Shown here: in pieces, positions 1 through 11,282 of the stretch
Numbering within the stretch: the first letter of the stretch is position 1
How the letters are laid out: each line of letters opens with the position of its first letter
DNA from: Cheilinus undulatus
Taxonomy: Eukaryota; Chordata; Actinopteri; Labriformes; Labridae
NCBI RefSeq assembly: GCF_018320785.1
Contig: NC_054867.1
Location: forward strand, 28,027,855 to 28,091,854
Reading direction: 5' to 3'
Length of the DNA stretch: 64,000 nt
The notes under the pieces: generated by a model
The model's database searches: none
What the model saw: the letters and a program-made list of their open reading frames with translations, nothing else
What the model was told of the DNA's origin: nothing
Translations under genes and position numbers: made by a program

Positions 1-2
1 CA

Positions 3-77
3 CCCCTCAGCCTGCTGAGACCCGCTCCAGGTCCAATTCGCACCACGCATGGGCCAATCCTCTTTACTCCTTACTGA
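3..77 (+). CDS. znf385a: C-terminal end of a ZNF385A-like zinc-finger protein (partial)
   Basis: Only the last 24 codons and the stop (75-77) are inside the window; the gene starts to the left. Reading from base 3 gives a proline-rich tail containing LLRPAPGPIRTTHGPILF and ending in TPY. From memory this resembles the conserved C-terminus of the ZNF385 family, which are C2H2-type zinc-finger, nucleic-acid-binding nuclear proteins. In human, ZNF385A is the direct neighbour of GPR84, and here two gpr84 genes follow on the same strand, which supports the call. Another frame (from base 2) stays open to about base 190 but gives no recognisable protein. The call rests on 24 residues plus synteny, so the family is likely but the paralogue (A rather than B, C or D) is inferred from position. 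Confidence 0.6.
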   Translation, partial: PLSLLRPAPGPIRTTHGPILFTPY

Positions 78-1775
78 TGCGAAGGATGAGGACAAATCAG
101 GAAGAAGCACACTGTGAAGTGGTGGCCTGCAACCGTTTGTTGACAAGAGCTTCATTTAGCTGGCGTGGTTCCTGCGGTGGACTGTGACTCTTTATGTGCA
201 ATCTCTGGTTGCAGACCACTTCTGTTACCTTGAAAAACTGAACAATGGTAAAACTGACAAATCTCAGATATTTCAGAGACTTAGTATGTCCATCCTCCCC
301 AGTTCATCACTCTACTGTCTGCCAATCAACAAGCTGATTCTGCAGATAGTTTAAAAATAGACATGATCAAGCATGGACTTTTTTGAGCATCCTAAAATCT
401 AGACTTCATCTGACATACGATCCACTGTACCTGAATCAAAACCCTACCTCTCTTATTTTTCCAGTGTTCACCTCTGCAAAGATTTATGACATATCCAAAG
501 CATTAATGTTGCCTGCTGGGTTAGAAATAGTAATTGCTTCAGATGTTAGCTGGTATCATACAGTAGCTGTCACAGTATAGTGGATTGTACCACTGTTCAG
601 TCCTGTTTTTGTAGCATATCAAGAGAAAAAGGTAGAAACCTCTTGTGTACTGTTTCTACAGTACACATTTCTCTGTTCTGTATTTCTACATCCTCACAGC
701 ATGACTGTATGGTCTATATGTACCACTGGAGGGCAGAAACAGGAAGTACAAAAAGAGGAACATGCCTACAGTAAGTAGAAATACTATGTCCACAATCTGA
801 AGTGATGAGTGCATCAACCCTCTCTGAGTTGGCAAAATGGAGCAGAGGTAATTGCTTTTGGTGCACTATTTAGCTATTCAAGGTTTCTTATAAAGGTGTG
901 TGTAAAATGCTGTGAGGTTGGAATGAATGACAAAAGAACAAGAGAGAAAACCAAATCAGTTTTTTTTGTAGGGCAAGTTAAGATTCTACCATCCCCACTT
1001 ATAAAGATGTTTCACCAGATTCCCTCTGAATGGCCCACAACAGCCACCAGCCTTTGCATAACTATCCTCGAAGCACATTAGGAAAAGTCTGTGATGCAAA
1101 GCCTTTGTGTAAACAGCTTCAGTATACTTTCAATGACCATGTTTTATTTTTGTATTCGGAGCATACTGTGCAAAACTGTCAGGCTTCTGTGACTTTGATG
1201 GTTTCACTGTGAGCACAGCAGAAAAATGGTTGATTCATGGCTGTAGCAGCATGGTATTTGCATTACCTGCACATTTGATTATGCAGACCACATTTCATCA
1301 CAACCCATGGGAGGTGTGAGGAAAACAGTTAGATGAAAGACACCAGCATTATGTTACAGAAGGAGAAGAAGAGGACCACATGCCCAAGTGAGTAGTTGTA
1401 TGCAAAAAACAACACACTGCGTTAGTGCTGTAGTACTGTAATGGGATAAAAGTATTTAGGCTGTCTGCTCTGCCTTGTGTGCTTCCTACATGACCCTGGA
1501 CTATCCCAGTGAAAATTCTCATGATGGCTTGTAAAACATTAGAAGGAAGCTTTACAAAAAGAAACTGTAGCAATACTTAAAGCACTCCTGCTAACTTTTC
1601 TTGTTCAATGCAATAAAAGAAAATGTCTACAAATGTTTGAATTGTTACTTAGGAGAAGTGTCTTGAATCAATATTGTAAATGTAGATTAAAAAATGAGAA
1701 ATAACAGGTTGGGCTCTACATTGTTAAAACAAATATACATTATATATATAATAAACTGAGTTCATGGTTGTAAGC
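78..1775 (+). other. Probable 3' UTR of the znf385a-like gene
   Basis: No coding signal was recognised. AATAAA poly(A) signals occur at 1612-1617 and 1750-1755 and would close a 3' UTR of about 1.6-1.7 kb. The short open frames here lack family features and lie on both strands. Confidence 0.4.
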
Positions 1776-3252
1776 AATGTTGATTTGTATTTTTTCAAAA
1801 TTTGGTTTGCAGCTCAGTTATTTGTTCTTATAGTATAGGTAATGTGTGAGATATTGAAATATTTCAGAGTGGTGTTTTGACCGTCAGAACAGTGCTGAAG
1901 TTGATAAGCAACTATGACACATACCCATAATTTGGCTTTCAAATTATGCAGAGTTAGGTATTCATGTAGTTTGTCAGAGAAGTGTAGCTTATAAACAAAC
2001 ATTGAGAAATTACAAATGTCTCCTTCACGCTATTTTTACATGGAGCAAACTTCTCCCTAGAGAGTTCAACAGTTTAAATTTCAACAAGACAAACAAGGTT
2101 AAGATATTTAAAGGCTTTGATAACCACAGTGAGGGTGGTTCTGTTGGTAGTGTGATCATATTTGTGGTGTTGGAGCTTTAGGTATCATTTCTTATGCATT
2201 ATTCAACTTGTGTCATACAGTGCTGTGAAACTGACAGGCCAAAACTCTATGCTATCATGGATTTGGAAAATTTAAATCTATTTAGTTACACATTAGCATT
2301 AATAAGTGAGTATTGCTCCATGCTAACTGGTAGAGATATAACAACACTCACAACTCACAATAAAACATACTATAAATTCTGGGATTTGATAGGATTTTAC
2401 CTTTTTTTTTTTCTTGTTTCTCCTCTTTAGGCCCATCATCTCATGCTAAAAACCAATAAGTAGCTTAAATTCTCAGCAGCTTGGTGGCAGTGGGGCTGCA
2501 CTGCAGAGTGTCCCTCTATCTAAAGATTGTGTTTTAAGGCAGACAACATTTCTTCATCTATGCCTTCATATATGCTCTTCAACTTTGGGGTCAAAGCCCA
2601 GCATGTAAACTGTGGGGCATGAGCAGAGTAAGTGGAAATCCATCTGCCGGTGCGTTTTCTGGATATGTCAGTCCAATTTCAAGAAATATGCTTTAGTAAG
2701 AGTTCAGTTGGACTAACATTCATATATTTTAACTTTTTCCACTAAGGGCCACTTAAAGAAAAGTATCAGAATGACATAGCCACTTTGATATAGCTCGCCT
2801 AGTTAGGATATGTTTCCTGTAGAGGACACTTAAGGAAAAAGACAGCTTACATCACATCTTTTCAAAATTTTATAATTTGCCGATGGTCATTTAAAATGGA
2901 CAGCAGGCTGCATTTGGGGCAACAGGCTGTGATTTGGATATGCTTAGTTGATGAGGAAGCCATGCTTATTTGAGTTGAGTGGTCCCAATAAAGACAGCAT
3001 GAACAGAGTATAAACCTGAGATGGTAGCTACAGGCGGAGTTCAGTTAGTAATGGCTCCAGTTAGCAATAAGCTCCACTTTAGCTATAGTATAGCGGCAGT
3101 TTTATAAGTTTTATAAGAACTGCATTGCATTTTTTTTATTAACCTAGAGTAAAAAGCCACACAAAGAGCTTTTCATGAAGGAAAAGATGATTTCACTCTT
3201 CTCCTGCCCTGCTTTGGTGCGGGTTTACAGTTGATTTGGGTGGGGTTAGATG
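1776..3252. other. Intergenic, no gene recognised
   Basis: AT-rich sequence with short homopolymer runs. No exon-like frame, RNA gene or clear repeat was recognised. Confidence 0.5.
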
Positions 3253-4632
3253 CAGAGCTGCAGCAATAGATTCTTTTTGTAGTCAAGTACTCTATCGATT
3301 CTTCTGATGATTAATCGAGTACTCTAATAAGAAATATTGCATTTTTTTTTAAATCAGCCACTTTTGCTTTTTTCAAGAGAAGTAGTACTAGACAAATGAG
3401 AAAAGAAGATTGATCCCTTAAATGAACTACATCTATATTAAAAATTGGTATTAACAGTTTCTCTAAAGTGAATATATTTTACAAAGTCTAAAAAAGTTTT
3501 GGTGACAATTTTCATTTCTTAAAGTTACAAGGAAAGGAAGTTACATAATTACATAAGATGCCATATTTAGGTTTTAGGGATCCTCTCCCAGGAAATGTTT
3601 GGTGGCAGCACTTTATTTCTTTCATTGTTTATATTTATTTTCCAATTTGCCATTAAAGTAAAGGGGCACTTAATTATTTTAATATCCTCTACTTTATGCA
3701 TGAATGTAATATTTCACATTCTAGCAAAAATAGAGATTCATCATTCACACAGGGGTCTGATGATGTCTGAAAAGTGAACCTTTAAATTGCAGGAATATGG
3801 TCTATTTTTTAAAGGGGGTTCACTTTTAATTTTTGCCCATTGTTGTTTATTAGTTCACCCACCATAAAAATTTGACCTATTAAGACCATCCACTGACATG
3901 GAGAACACATTTTAAGGGATAACGCTGCTTCTATGACCTGTTGAATCCTGACTGTATGATGATGAACTTTAACCTACTTAGTCTTTCTCTCAGTCACTGT
4001 CTGTGGCATTAAGGTGTTTCTATTGAATTGGTGTGAATTCATTATCAAATAAGGCTGGTCAAATCTTTCAGGATGCTGAAACATTTTGAAAAATATGCTG
4101 GAGAGCGAGAGAGAGAGGGGGAAAGCACCAAAGCAGGGCTTTAATCGTGAAGCCTGACTGTCTTCTGTGAAACTGTCGGGTCAATCAGAGAAGTTTATGA
4201 AATTCCCTGAAGTCTGCAGACACAAACTGAGCGTCATGCAGGCAGCGCATAAACTCAGAGATCTGCATAGTTCACCAGTGCAGGCATAGTGCCATATTTT
4301 CCATGAAACCACGGCCAGTGGCTGCGTAAAAACACAGGACGAGTACCTGTAAACATCACTGCATCAACTTCTCTTCCCTTGTGATTTTCATGCCTCACAT
4401 CATGCATGTTACATAATAGTAACAGCAAAAACAAGTGCATTATGCCACACAAATAGTCATCTGTGCAAAACACAGCATGCCGTGCAACTCACAGCACGAT
4501 GTCCAAGCTTACAGTGTGGACGTATATGGATACATGACTGATTTTAGCGAAGCCTCGAGGCAGATAATTAGCCCCAAAGGGATTTTTTTTATTCTAATCA
4601 CTTGGATAATTAGAGGAATCATTTCAGCCCTA
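3253..4632. mobile_element. Non-autonomous hAT element with 8-bp target duplication
   Basis: The element is flanked by the 8-bp direct repeat GTTAGATG at 3245-3252 and 4633-4640, the target-site length typical of hAT. Its ends are imperfect inverted repeats: the left starts CAGAGCTGCAGCAAT and the right, read in reverse, starts TAGGGCTGAAATGATT, matching the CAGGGCTG-type ends of fish hAT elements. No transposase frame is visible, so it must have been moved in trans. The inside is AT-rich with a short GA-rich run near 4105-4120. Confidence 0.8.
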
Positions 4633-4640
4633 GTTAGATG

Positions 4641-5700
4641 TACTGTCAGCCAGTGTACACAATGGCTGCTACTGCTGATGTGATTAGCATGGTTGTAGCT
4701 ATAGAAAATCAGCATTTTTATCAGAATTGTTCCACATTTCTTTATTAGAACAAGAGCAAAGAGCCACCCTTAGGCTTCTCTTGGCAGAAGACATTTTTTG
4801 TCTTCTCCTAATCGGCCTTGGAAAAAGTTTTATCCTTTTAATGATCCAGTGTTCATATACTACAGTGGCATTTGTACCAGAGCTGTGCGTGTGTACAACC
4901 TCATTTTGTCTTATTGTTCTGATTGGCCCGTCATGAATCCAATCATCTACTGAGAATTTTAGGGAAAGTCCTGTCCTTCCCAAACACCTTCTATGGGAGG
5001 TTACCCAGATGAACATCCATGCAATGAATATATGAAACATTTTTCAACATGTTACTTTTGGCTTAGCTCATCATATTTTATTACTTGCTCAAATTGCAGT
5101 CCAATGAGTGATGTCTTTGTGGCAATCTCTATCTTTTTAAAAGTCAATGGGAGACACCAAGTATCTAGAATTAAAGTCCAGTAAGGGTTCTGTTCATAAA
5201 TACATAAATAATATACACCAAATACACAAAAAGCAGAGGGTGGTGCTGGAGGAACTAAATAAATGTTAGTGCACCTGAAACAGGCCAGTCATTGAATTCA
5301 GTCAGGGTCAGTTCCCCCTTTCTGAACTTTAACTCAATGGTTAGTCACCACAAATGTAGACACACAAGAATCCACTTCACAGCAACCTATCACACACTCA
5401 TTTTCAATTTTCAAAGCGTATTTATCCACTCTCAATGTCAGCAATGCCTGACAAACTTGGGCAGCCTCCAGTTCTACATATAAGAAGCCTACAACTTGTA
5501 TTTTTGCAAGTGCTTTTCAATCAGCCTGTGCCCAAAAAATCCATGTAACATGTCATTAGATGCTCCTTACAGACATGTGTATTAATACAGATGTTACAGA
5601 AACAATATGGCTGTAAATTCCTTAACAGAAATTTTAGAATACACATCTCCCATGGTGCATTCAACAAAAAGCCAACAGATGGCTTCAGAGACTAAACAGC
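4641..5700. other. Intergenic, no gene recognised
   Basis: Open frames of up to 113 codons exist on both strands (for example 4699-5040 minus), but they overlap one another and show no domain, signal peptide or splice context. They are treated as chance. Confidence 0.45.
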
Positions 5701-5734
5701 ATGATGGATCTCATGCCCAAAAAAACAAAACAAG

Positions 5735-5935
5735 TTACCTGTGAGATGGATAAAGAGTCTATCTGCTACCAGCAAGACAAAAAGCAAAGATACTGGATTA
5801 TTTTGGATTTCCTGAAACACTGGAAAGTCAGGAGTTAAAAATGCAGCATGCAATATGCAAGCTGTGCAAAAAACAAGGTAAAATATTGAAGCGATCATCT
5901 TCTACACATAACAAGATGTCAGGCTAATTAGTAGT
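5735..5935 (+). mobile_element. BED zinc-finger scrap of an hAT-type transposase
   Basis: In shifting frames the strand encodes a YFGF-like aromatic motif, then CKLCKK and, after a gap, a histidine-containing THNKM, the C-x2-C and H pattern of a BED finger as found at the N-terminus of hAT transposases and ZBED proteins. There is no start, no downstream RNase-H-like domain and the frame is broken, so this is a decayed fragment rather than a host ZBED gene. Its borders are approximate. Confidence 0.45.
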
Positions 5936-6895
5936 TATCGACAACAGATAGGCTTGCTACATCGAACCAGTACATGCCATCCAAACCTGCACTAAATGAC
6001 GCTGTAATGTCAAAATTTCCCTCAGCCTTTAAATGGGATCAGAAGATCACAAGCGGCTCTTAGTGCTTTATTTGAAAAGGCTTGTGCTATACAGTGTAGC
6101 TTATAACAAAGGCTGCAGCAGCTTTTTGAGTGTAATTATCACTGTTTAATCCAAACTTGTTGGTTCATTACAGAGACTGCAGTGCCATTTTATGCAGATG
6201 TAAAGCAAAAAAGACACTCTTGCAAATTCAAGTGGGTACATAGCAAAGTGAAACCAGAATATCATTATATGAAACGTATGAAAAACAACAGCGAGAGACA
6301 ACAGAGAGGGGCGTTTCAAGTTTGAGAAGTTAGATATTATTGTATCTGCATTTATTAACAGCTCAGTGATAATAAAATGAATTAATTTACTTCTCAGATC
6401 TCTGAGGATTTGAAATTAAATGCTTTAAAGTATAGGATACATAAAACTTCTTCTAATCTTTACAATAAGTAGTGCTGCTATAAAGAATTCTGAGCAGGAC
6501 TTTTACTAGGGCATGTTTATTATCCCGAATCAACCTGTATAGCAAAGTGTGTCATATCAAAGCCTCTGTATGGTGATGCATATCATATCATGAGACTATG
6601 GGAAATACCCAGTCTAAGCCTAGTTGACCTTTTTTATTTATAAAATCCAGAAAAGTAAGTTCTTATGAAGTGTATTGAACAGGTGAAGAATTCAACTGTC
6701 TTAAGCATGTTATTCAACCATGACTACTGAGAGACAACTTTGCTCACATTCAGGTATGTGGTATGTTGCACTGATGATTTCATGCAAATTATGTTTCTCA
6801 AATACACAGTTGGTTATGACTTTCCCAAAAAAGGGAAGTTGTAAATAGTGTGTATAATAAGAACCTCAAACAGGAAGAACATTAACAAGAGAAAG
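5936..6895. other. Intergenic upstream region of gpr84 copy 1
   Basis: No gene recognised. Just before the first exon an ETS/PU.1-like CAGGAAG lies near 6871, which would fit a myeloid gene, but a single short match is weak evidence. Confidence 0.35.
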
Positions 6896-6963
6896 AGATC
6901 ACAGCAGAGTAAAACACGCCTCAGATGAGAGAATAAAGGACTTACTAAGTCATCAACTTTGAG
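6896..6963 (+). other. gpr84: Non-coding exon 1 (3' part) of gpr84 copy 1
   Basis: A GTGAGA donor follows position 6963. The 14-base stretch AGATCACAGCAGAG begins at 6896, exactly 67 bases before the exon end, and the same stretch lies exactly 67 bases before a GTGAGG donor upstream of copy 2. This duplicated layout, together with the AG acceptor right before each coding exon, supports a 5' UTR exon. The true 5' end is not determined. The predicted intron is 6964-7493 (530 bp). Confidence 0.6.
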
Positions 6964-7494
6964 GTGAGAAATCTTATCTAAAAGTTTGTTCTGCTTGAAC
7001 ACTTCCGTAGACCTTAACATTTAGATTTAAAGATAAAAGGATTGTTCACTGTTGGACTTAAAACTTCAGATGGATGCATTCTTGCCTAAATGTGAAAATA
7101 TAGATGTAATCTAACCTAAATGAAGAATTATCTGTTATGGGAGAATCCAAAACTGCTTCAAGTCGGTTTTATGCTAATGCATCCATGTGGACTGCATCAG
7201 ATTAAAATTCTAAATGCAGGAAGGCTATTTTTCTATCTTTAGGTAGTATATTAGAAAGATAAAAGGAAGGAGAATGGCATTTTTTAATCTAAATTGAGTA
7301 TGGGTATGACCATTTCTATAAAAAGATTGGCAAAAAATGTCCTATTATTTATTTATTCAAATTTACCTGTAGAACCTCATAAGAATCAAATTTCCCAAGA
7401 AAAAAAAGAAAAAAATATTTACAGACAACAAACGGCTGTTTTCAAACCACCTTTTGAAATATGTTGACCTGTATTGTGATTCTCCTGCAACAGA

Positions 7495-8703
7495 ATGCTG
7501 ATGAACCACACAAACCAAACAGAGGATGACCTTTCCTGCTACAGTCCGTCAGTCGTTGGCTACAGATATTTTGCTGTGGTGTGGGGTTGTGCTGTGACCA
7601 TCACTGGTACACTGGGGAACCTGATGACCATTCTAGCCTTTGCCTCAGACGCACACCTGCGGACTCGCTTCAATGTACTCATTGTCAACCTGGCTGTGGC
7701 TGACCTCCTGTACTGCACCATACTGCAGCCCATCTCAGTTGACTCCTATCTGCACCTACGGTGGCGCAGTGGCCAGCTCTGGTGCAGGATCTTTGGGCTG
7801 CTCCTCTTGATCACCAACTCTGTGTCCATCATCACCCTGTGCCTGATAGCATTTAGCAGATACCTCCTGGTGGCAAAAAGGGCCATGTTTGACCGCATCT
7901 TCTCCAATCAAGGTCTTACCTTACTCCTGATCTCAGTGTGGGCATTATGTCTGGCCAGCTATGGCCCTCTCTGGTCTGTTTACATGTTTGTGCCACAGGT
8001 GTGCATGTGCAGCTTCCATCAGACAAGAGGCCGTCCTTACACTACCATCCTGCTTGTTGTCTACTTTGTTGGGGGTCTGGGCTGTATTGGCTCATTCAGC
8101 ATTCTCATTTACAACCATGTCAGGACTGCATCACAGGCTTTGCTCCAATACAGATTAAGCCACCAGTCATCCAGAAGGACTCAAGTTTCTTCATCCCAAG
8201 GAACTTGTGAAAGTGGTGCAGAAAGTGGTATGACCAACACATTTAATACTGAACTAAGCAGCCAGGGAGAACAAACCAGTGAAAAGTCATCCCAACCTGA
8301 GCAGAGCTCTATTACCACATCAAATCCATCCTTTGATACTGTCTCTACACCAGGATCACAAACACCTCCTCCCAAAACTGCTGCAACTACCACATTCAGC
8401 TCCACAGCATCAAGAGAAGATAAAGAAATGATGTATGTTACCCACATGTGTCTGGCTGTTTTCTTTTGTTTTGCATTCTGCTTTGCTCCAATCCTACTAC
8501 TAAACCTAGCTGACAAACATGTCCGTGCACCACAGATACTGTACATGATCTGTATGAACCTTACTTGGCTCAACAGCTGTATCAACCCAATGCTCTATGC
8601 TGCCATGAACCGAAGGTTTCGAAAGGCCTATGAAATGCTACTGACTAGTGCTGCTGCTCCACTCACCTACCTCTGGACCTTGAGACAGGCTAAGAGCTCC
8701 TAA
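7495..8703 (+). CDS. gpr84: GPR84-like medium-chain fatty acid receptor, copy 1
   Basis: A 402-residue class A G-protein-coupled receptor in one coding exon; an AG acceptor at 7492-7493 precedes the ATG. It aligns along its length with GPR84, the Gi-coupled medium-chain fatty acid sensor of neutrophils and macrophages. Visible features are N-terminal glycosylation sites (NHT, NQT), GNLMTILAF in TM1, NLAVADLLYC in TM2, SRY where many receptors have DRY, ECL2 CSFHQTRGRPYTT, a long Ser/Thr/Gln-rich third loop (about 225-315), TM6 FFCFAFCFAP and NPMLY in TM7. At the position of human Arg172 in ECL2 this copy has Gln176, whereas copy 2 keeps Arg. That arginine is reported as critical for fatty-acid recognition, so ligand preference may have changed. 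The 3' UTR probably ends after AATAAA at 9430-9435. The family is certain; orthology of each copy to a named fish gpr84 is not settled. Confidence 0.93.
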   Translation: MLMNHTNQTEDDLSCYSPSVVGYRYFAVVWGCAVTITGTLGNLMTILAFASDAHLRTRFNVLIVNLAVADLLYCTILQPISVDSYLHLRWRSGQLWCRIFGLLLLITNSVSIITLCLIAFSRYLLVAKRAMFDRIFSNQGLTLLLISVWALCLASYGPLWSVYMFVPQVCMCSFHQTRGRPYTTILLVVYFVGGLGCIGSFSILIYNHVRTASQALLQYRLSHQSSRRTQVSSSQGTCESGAESGMTNTFNTELSSQGEQTSEKSSQPEQSSITTSNPSFDTVSTPGSQTPPPKTAATTTFSSTASREDKEMMYVTHMCLAVFFCFAFCFAPILLLNLADKHVRAPQILYMICMNLTWLNSCINPMLYAAMNRRFRKAYEMLLTSAAAPLTYLWTLRQAKSS

Positions 8704-9454
8704 CCTGCTACAATTGTATACAATGCAATATTATTGGGGAGACACTACGGATAAGGAGTATTCAGCCACTATCAAGTTCCTTTTCTGTGACAGAGTCAGA
8801 GAAACTAGGAAAGGAGTAGCTCTCAAACATATTTTACACATTTGGGGTTAATCATATGGTGTTTAGTTTAATGACATTTATTTTGATGATATTTGTGGCA
8901 CAGCATAAGCTGGGATGATAAAGTTCAACTGTGATTCACACGCTTGGATATTATTATGCATCTATAGAAATCATTTGACCAAGCGTAGCTATGAAGTCAA
9001 CAATCACAGTTAATTGAATAACACTCATTAATTTACTTTTAGTTTTGGCTTAAATGTCTAACAGGGTCAATCTAAAGTGTTTTTTCAGGGCTGAACCAAC
9101 AGATCTTCATCAGCTGAAGAGCTTTTCTTTATTCATCATTATTCCTTACACTTTTAACTTCGTTTTAAGGACAGAAATTTCTTTATTTGTTTCTCTTCAA
9201 ATTTAAATTGTGTGTTTTAAGGACTGATGTTTTAGTTCTGATCTACATTTAAGTAGTGGTGTAGATACTGGTATCAGCTAAAATTAACTCCAATATTATG
9301 CATTCTTACTCAGTACTAGTTTGCCCTATCATGCTGTCTCCTGATAGGTGTGTCTGAAGATTGATCCCTCCTTGCCATAAAAAAGAAAGTTGCTCAGAAT
9401 TGCGTTTATCTGCTCCAGTTTATCCCTAAAATAAAATTGTATGTTTCCTTTACA
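8704..9454 (+). other. 3' UTR of gpr84 copy 1 and flank
   Basis: AT-rich sequence without a gene. AATAAA at 9430-9435 is the most likely poly(A) signal. Confidence 0.4.
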
Positions 9455-9535
9455 ATTTTGCAAAAGGTTGTCCATGCTTTCATACATCACTGTTGGGACT
9501 TTTGCAATGCCCTCTACACAGGGGTATGCCGGGAC
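9455..9535 (+). mobile_element. Tiny LINE reverse-transcriptase scrap
   Basis: About 27 codons read HAFIHHCWDFCNALYTGV, which resembles the conserved stretch (H-x-F-..-DYCNALLxGL) after the catalytic core of L2/Rex-type LINE reverse transcriptases. The remainder of the LINE is absent and a Tc1 element begins about 65 bp downstream. Confidence 0.5.
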
Positions 9536-9600
9536 TTACAATTGTGTGTAAGTGGTCCTGTAAACCTGGGGTGTTCAAACTTTGTTTCAATACAGGCCAG

Positions 9601-11282
9601 ATAAACTAAACTTTGCACAAAAAGTAAGGAAATTTGTGTTTGGTAGATTATTTCTTTGTTGTAACAATGCTTCTTGGCAATAAATCTTATACTGTTGGAA
9701 AGCCTGTTTATTTCCCTTTTAAAGGGCACCACATTTGTAAGGAACATGCATTTGCGGGATGAGCAGCAGAGCTGAGTATGTGGGATGCACCCATGAAAAA
9801 TGTGCCAAATCTTCTCTGCCAGTGACAAACAGCTTATTTTGCTGTTGCTATTGGCTCTTGTTTTGAGCTTCTGGTACCCCCTGTCAGTCAGGTGCCTGAT
9901 TGTCAGCACCTCTGAGCATGGGACCTGCTACAGCGGTCGGTAGGTGTCTGCTCCAAGAATCAGCATGCCATGTTTGGCTGATCTGGATAGGGCCTGTGTG
10001 ATAGGGCAACTTCAAGCTGGTGTTCCACAAAACCAAGTTGCAGCATTGTTTGGAGCGAGCCCTGGTACCATCTCCAAACTGAAGGCCAAGTTCTATATAA
10101 CTGGGGGATGTCAGAGACAGGCCGCGAAGTGGGCGTCCCAAGAAGACGTCACCCCAAGAAGACCGTTTCCTCACCCTGTCAGCACTTAGGTACCGTAGGC
10201 TATCTTCTACAGATTTGCAGTTAAGGTATGACGGGACGATATGGCCGATGGCTCTCTGCCCAGACAATTTCCCGTCTCATAGGGCTGCCAGGAGGCCTGC
10301 CATGACTGGCCTTCACTGTCAGGCCCATTTGCGCTGATGTCAGCAACACGTGCACTGGAACCTGAACATGTGGAGGAACATTATGTTCAGTGATGAGTCA
10401 AGATTCTACCTACAGCAGTTCGATTGTTGGGTCAAAGTGTGGAGAAGACGCGGAGAATGCTATGCTGATTGCTGAACCGATAGAGTAACATCTTTTGGTG
10501 GAGGCAGTGGGATGGTGTGGGGCGGCATCTCCCTCACTGGAAAAACAAGGCTTGTCATTATCTCAATGCAGAGAGATATGAAAATGAGATTCTGCAACCA
10601 GTGGCAATCCCATATCTCCACAGTCTAGGACCGAACTCTATCCTCCAAGATGACAGCGCTGGCTCCCACAGAGCGGGTTTTATCAGAGAATAACTCCAGA
10701 ATTTGGGAGTGGAGAGGATGGAATGGCCTGCCAGCAGTCCTGACCTTAATCCCATTGAACACTTGTGGGATCAGCTTGGGCGTGATGTTGGTGCCAGAGT
10801 GACCAACACAACCACGTTGGCTGACTTGCGACAAATGCTGGTTGAAGAATGGGATCCCATCCCACAGCAGTTTGTGACCGGGCTGGTGACCAGCATGAGG
10901 AGGTGCCAGGCTGGTGTGGCTCTGTATAGTCCCACACACTACTGAGTCTCCTGTTTGTTAAATGAATAAATTGTTAAATTGCCAATATGTCTTGTTTCTT
11001 CAGACTTCATTCATCTAATCCACCAAACACCAAGCAAAAGTCGATGGCAGAATCAGCTGTTTGGCATTGGCAGAGAAGATTTGGCACATTTTCTGGGCGC
11101 AACCCACATATTTAGCTTTGCTGTTCATCCCACAAATGCATGTTCCTTACAAATGTGGCATCGTGTTAAAGGAAAATAAACAGGCTTTCCAATGGTAAAA
11201 GATATATTGCCAAGAAGCATTGTTACAACAGAGAAATAATCTACCAAACAAAAATTTCCTTACTTTTTGTGCTAAGTTTATA
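9601..11282 (+). mobile_element. Tc1-like transposon with long (about 220 bp) inverted repeats, inactive
   Basis: The two ends are long inverted repeats: about 9601-9830 is the reverse complement of about 11055-11282, both carrying CAAAAAGTAAGGAAAT near the tip, as in the IR/DR group of Tc1 elements. The transposase is on the plus strand. Its DNA-binding start (LADLDRACVIGQLQAG, QNQVAALFG) is at about 9967-10090, the first catalytic Asp region (SDESRF) near 10391-10408 and the DxNPIEHLW motif near 10740-10770. The coding frame is interrupted between these parts, so it makes no full protein. A second decayed copy of the family lies at 43211-44175. Confidence 0.85.

Noticed and set aside
2-190. 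A 62-codon frame open from the left edge on the plus strand
   Set aside because: It yields no recognisable protein, and the frame starting at base 3 gives a ZNF385-like ending instead.
4699-5040. 113-codon minus-strand frame
   Set aside because: Overlapped by frames on the other strand, no domain, no splice or promoter context.
8181-8585. 134-codon minus-strand frame
   Set aside because: Antisense shadow of gpr84 copy 1.
9884-10267. 127-codon minus-strand frame
   Set aside because: Antisense to the Tc1 transposase, whose motifs are read on the plus strand.
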